The notes below the pieces were generated by a model. That model saw nothing but the letters and a program-made list of their open reading frames with translations. It did not search any database and was not told where the DNA came from. This document shows, piece by piece, positions 60,621 through 64,000 of a DNA stretch of 64,000 nt. Source of the stretch: Drosophila miranda (taxonomy: Eukaryota > Arthropoda > Insecta > Diptera > Drosophilidae). The stretch spans positions 18,680,913 through 18,744,912 of the forward strand of contig NC_046677.1 of NCBI RefSeq assembly GCF_003369915.1. The letters are read 5' to 3'. Made by a program: the position numbers and the translations under genes. Every line of letters begins with the position of its first letter. Position 1 is the first letter of the stretch.

Positions 60621-61009
60621 TGTATGACACTAGATTTTTCTAACTGACTAACTGCAATATCAGAGACAGCCTTATGGGAAAAACCTGCAGATGAGAGCGA
60701 GAGAAATATATTCGTCAGCTTGGCTCTTCAATTGAGCGGCAGAAATGATTTTGCTACCTGGCTTTCTGTGTGTGGGAAAACATAATTTTGTCACAAGTAG
60801 TGCCTTGTTCTTCGACTAATAGAGATACCAATAGAGACTAATTTCATTATTAACGATTTTTCTGCCTCTCAGTAACACACCATGCCCCATCGGGAACTAT
60901 TGTTGTTGTTGGCGATCATGGACGCTCGCACTGTCATGCTAGCTTAATTTCAAGTAGGTCACATTTTGTATACAACTTATGTAACTGATTGTTTCGACGA
61001 TGGAGATTA

Positions 61010-61335
61010 ATTTCGATTATGATTCGGCGTTTTCAGTTTTCTGGTATATTCAAAATTGTGGATTCGTGGAAGGGGGGCGGAAGTGGGCTTGGCAAAATTA
61101 TAGAACAAACTTGATTCAGTGTGATATCACAGGAGTCTGCATACATTATTTGGTTGCTCTAGCTCTCATAGTCTCTGAGAACTAGGCGTCAAAAAAGACG
61201 GATGGACCGAAAGACATAGCTATATCGACTGATCAAGAATATATATACTTTATGGGGTCGGAAACGCTTCCTTCTGATTGTTACACACATCCACTTTCAC
61301 CGCAAATCTATAATGTTTGAGTATCGGGTATAAAT
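61010..61335. mobile_element. INE-1-like repeat
   Basis: Contains GGTTGCTCTAGCTCTCATAG, TCTCTGAGAACTAGGCG, CTGATCAAGAATATATATAC, GGGGTCGGAAACGCTTCCTT and a GAGTATCGGGTATA end, the standard order of INE-1 landmarks. It is the best-preserved of the three copies in the window. Confidence 0.75.
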
Positions 61336-62531
61336 AGGTTTACTTTGGAACGCTATACTGATTTGTTTAAGTTCAGTTCAGAAGCTTGTCGATGTCCGTA
61401 TATACTCACTTTTAGTAATGAGTACACGGTATGGTCACTGCGCAATCTTGGCAAATTCAGACGTCTGCTCTGCTGAGATGAATAAACACATGCTATATGT
61501 ACAAATGTACGTAAATGTACGAACAAATAAGTTTCCGAGGGCAGACTGAAAAGAATACACTTGGATTGATATAAAAGCTTCAGCCACAAAAAATTAGTAG
61601 AATTACGCTATGGGAAATCGATTCCCACCATTATATTTTCCGTATTCGGCTTCAAACTTCAGCCAAATATCATCAACCATCTACAACTTGGATGCATTGC
61701 CTGTTGGACTTAGATTATTTCTCTAAGAGTAGAGTATTTTAGGAAACAAACTGGGTTTTTCCAGAAAGCTGATTCCATACATAAGTATACGGTATCAGCA
61801 ACATCCGGAACATTGACTTTGGCAGATAAATCATTTTGTCTGAATTTCTTATTGCCATAATTCATTCAAAAATAGAGACATATATATATTTCGTAGATCC
61901 AAATGCTTGATAAGAAAAGATTCCGTTTGGTAACATCCGGACCGACTTGACCAAAATCATCTGACTATCTCAGAAGTTTTCAGTTTTCAGTATACGCTTA
62001 AGACGAAATCTTTTTTAGGGGAAATCCAGCCTGGTTTATTATCCCGGTCTCCTTTCTATGGTTCTAAGGTTTATTTTTATTTAATTTCCGTTAATATTAA
62101 GATGATAAGAAGATGACATCCGAATGCAGAAATGCTGACACTTAGAGGCCTCGACCTGTACATACCCATTAATTGAAGAGTACATTAGTTTGAATATATT
62201 TGAAAACTTAGACAGAAGAAAATGCCTCCGACATAAGAACACAATTATCTTATGGTTCTATTCCACCAGACTTAAAGATATCTTGCAGTAAACACTTGAA
62301 CACTTCTGGAAATCATCGAAATACAAGTTTGAACTTCAAATACAAATCATAGAATTTTGGTACTTGCAGCAGCGGGAACGTAGCGGTTATCTTATGGTCG
62401 GAGCTTGCTTGTGTCTCCTTATCGTACACACATACTTCTATAATTTTTCTCGCCCCAATAATGTAGATTCACGCCACACATTTAGTTAGAACTGGGAGCT
62501 CATAACATACAAACGTTCCGCTGTTAAGACA

Positions 62532-63038
62532 ATGAAAAATAAAATAGCGTTGTTCTGTATCCTTGTGGTACTGTGCATTGACTGGCTATACGAAGGCAGT
62601 GTCCGCGCGGATAGCGACAGCGACAGCAGCAGCAGCAGTAGCAGTGGAGAGCATAAATATAAATACGGAAAAAAGAAGAACAAGAACAAATACAACTATC
62701 CCGCGTACCCGAGTCCATACGAGTACAATCCGTATCTCAATCCATACCCACAAAACAATTACAACCCATATCCCTACAATCAGTTTATGCCGCCCTATCA
62801 GCCAAACAGTTATAGCCCGTATCCTTACAACCAGTTCATGCCACCTTATACACCTCATCAAGGGACTTCGGCTCCGTCAGCGGGTCCAAATCCAAGCTGG
62901 AACTATAATGGACCTCCGAATCAGCAACCAGCTGTCTCTCCGGGACAGGCCCCACAAACGCAGCCCGCCTCAAGTATAATCAACCACTCGCTTAAAGTCA
63001 ACAAAGAATACAACGAAGACGGACACCATACATCTTAG
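62532..63038 (+). CDS. Secreted Tyr/Pro/Asn-rich repeat protein, uncharacterised
   Basis: A single-exon frame of 168 residues. Residues 1-26 form a signal peptide (IALFCILVVLCI core, likely cut after VRA). Next come an acidic Asp/Ser run (27-38, encoded by GACAGC and AGC repeats), a basic patch (KKKNKNK, 47-53), then a Tyr/Pro/Asn-rich region. There YNPYPYNQFMPPY (77-89) is repeated as YSPYPYNQFMPPY (94-106), a 17-residue period. The tail is Pro/Gln-rich with one NHS glycosylation site. There are no cysteines after the signal peptide. Two AATAAA signals follow the stop. A TATAAT (about 62449) and a TTAGTT initiator-like word (about 62482) are compatible with a short leader. The composition fits eggshell, cuticle, glue or seminal-fluid proteins; which one cannot be told. 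Confidence 0.85.
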   Translation: MKNKIALFCILVVLCIDWLYEGSVRADSDSDSSSSSSSGEHKYKYGKKKNKNKYNYPAYPSPYEYNPYLNPYPQNNYNPYPYNQFMPPYQPNSYSPYPYNQFMPPYTPHQGTSAPSAGPNPSWNYNGPPNQQPAVSPGQAPQTQPASSIINHSLKVNKEYNEDGHHTS

Positions 63039-63050
63039 GAATGATTTTAT

Positions 63051-63056
63051 AATAAA
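63051..63056 (+). terminator. Poly(A) signal of the repeat-protein gene
   Basis: AATAAA 13 bases after the TAG, with a second AATAAA at 63062-63067. Confidence 0.75.
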
Positions 63057-63067
63057 AAAACAATAAA

Positions 63068-64000
63068 CAGGAAGAGTAAACTACAACAACACTGTTTATA
63101 TGACGAACTTTCCTGCTTTGCAGACTTTGCACACACTGATACTATTATCAGATGATCCCCAAGCGATTCTCGAGTCGAGTATCAATCAGCTGAGTTCTGC
63201 ACATGACATGTTTACTATTCAGGGACCTTCTCTGCCTGATGTTTAAAAAACTAGTTCAGGAGCGTACTCATTTGAATCTTAATATGAACACATAAGTACA
63301 TACTGTCATACAAAATAATATAAATTTTTTCGTATTTTTCAAAGTTTTCTTCAGTTAGTATTTTTTTTTAGGTTTCATAATTTTGATTGAGGGGACGTAT
63401 ACAGTAATGTATCAAAATCTAAAAATCACATTAAAAAAATGTACACAAATTTAATAAAAAAATTATTTATAAAATTTCATAAACTAAAGACAAAAGAGAT
63501 CTGAGATTTAATACAAACAAAATCAACACTCGAAAAAAAAACTAGAAATTTGTTCGAAAATTCAAAAAATTCCCGTTCGGTCATCGGAAGATCTAAAAAG
63601 TAGTCATACTATAATAAATATTCTGTCGATTTAAAAGATATCATTATAGCTGAAAAGGTACCATTAATTTTAGATCCAAGTCAAGATCGCGAAGATTCAT
63701 TTTTCTCGTCCAAATTGGAAAGATGTGTTATAGTTAGGTGAAACTAAGATACATTTGGGAGTTCCAGCGTGATGACCCGAATCACTCCCAAATTCAATGG
63801 TCTTCATAGTCACCAAACCTAAAAGGATTGGTGGCTATAAGTCCAAAAATAGGGTTGTAAAAATTCAATCCGAATGGTAATCCATTGATCATTCTATTTG
63901 TGTCAAATTTGGGGATTCCATTGGTCGTAGGTCGAAATCACTAAATACCGTGGTGCCACAAAAAAATATTAAAATTAAAAGTTAATCTACTAGCTCTAAG
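63068..64000. other. AT-rich right end
   Basis: No gene seen. Very AT-rich with poly-A and poly-T runs; nothing that looks like a splice-bounded exon. Confidence 0.6.

Larger units (their letters stand above)
60180..62531. other. Intergenic block with repeats
   Basis: The block starts with a short 5' flank of TMEM214, then the repeat fragments (60405-60620) and an INE-1-like copy (61010-61335). It ends in AT-rich sequence without a supported gene. Confidence 0.6.

Noticed and set aside
62563..62979. Overlapping frames on both strands of the 62.5-kb gene
   Set aside because: Shadows created by the repetitive codon pattern of the signal-peptide-bearing frame.
1..64000. CRISPR array, tRNA or rRNA genes, bacterial operons
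   Set aside because: No regularly spaced repeats of the right size, no cloverleaf-type A/B box pair noticed by eye, and gene structure is that of an insect nuclear genome.

Overview
The window looks like nuclear chromosomal DNA from a Drosophila-type fly. Introns are short (50-70 b) with GTAAGT/GTGAGT donors. There is a complete dpr-family immunoglobulin gene, INE-1-like repeats and Tc1 relics, AT-rich intergenic DNA full of CATA/TATG words, and AATAAA signals after most genes. Nothing bacterial, no CRISPR array and no operon is present. Splice sites were read by eye and checked by requiring every exon-exon phase to agree.

Layout: 1-6 kb is gene-poor, with one isolated coding-like exon and a GC-rich island. 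At 6.0-8.6 kb two paralogues of housekeeping genes diverge from one short interval: a Surf4-like ER cargo receptor (-) and an intronless PRPP-synthetase-like protein (+) with changed active-site residues. At 12.5-14.9 kb lies a nine-exon SLC13/Indy-type carrier (-) whose Na+/substrate motifs are largely lost. At 18.2-18.6 kb is a small secreted cysteine protein (-). From 18.6 to 26.4 kb there is no clear gene, but there is a pair of LTR-like direct repeats and an INE-1 copy.

dpr2, on the minus strand, fills 26.5-51.3 kb with seven coding exons. Its 18.3-kb first coding intron contains a small two-exon plus-strand gene at 42 kb and several unassigned coding-like segments at 36-41 kb. From 51.3 to 54.5 kb there is a Tc1-family relic with paired subterminal repeats and an isolated terminal exon. 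TMEM214 (-) covers 54.9-60.2 kb, with a repeat-bearing 2.5-kb intron just before the exons for its membrane domain. The last gene, at 62.5 kb, encodes a secreted Tyr/Pro/Asn-rich repeat protein.

The genes do not form one pathway. Dpr2 is a neuronal cell-surface recognition protein; Surf4-like and TMEM214 are ER membrane proteins; the PRPP-synthetase-like and SLC13-like proteins are divergent metabolic paralogues; two proteins are small and secreted. I see no clearly new multi-gene system. The most unusual content is the set of divergent paralogues with altered functional motifs and the possible internal promoter that would split TMEM214.
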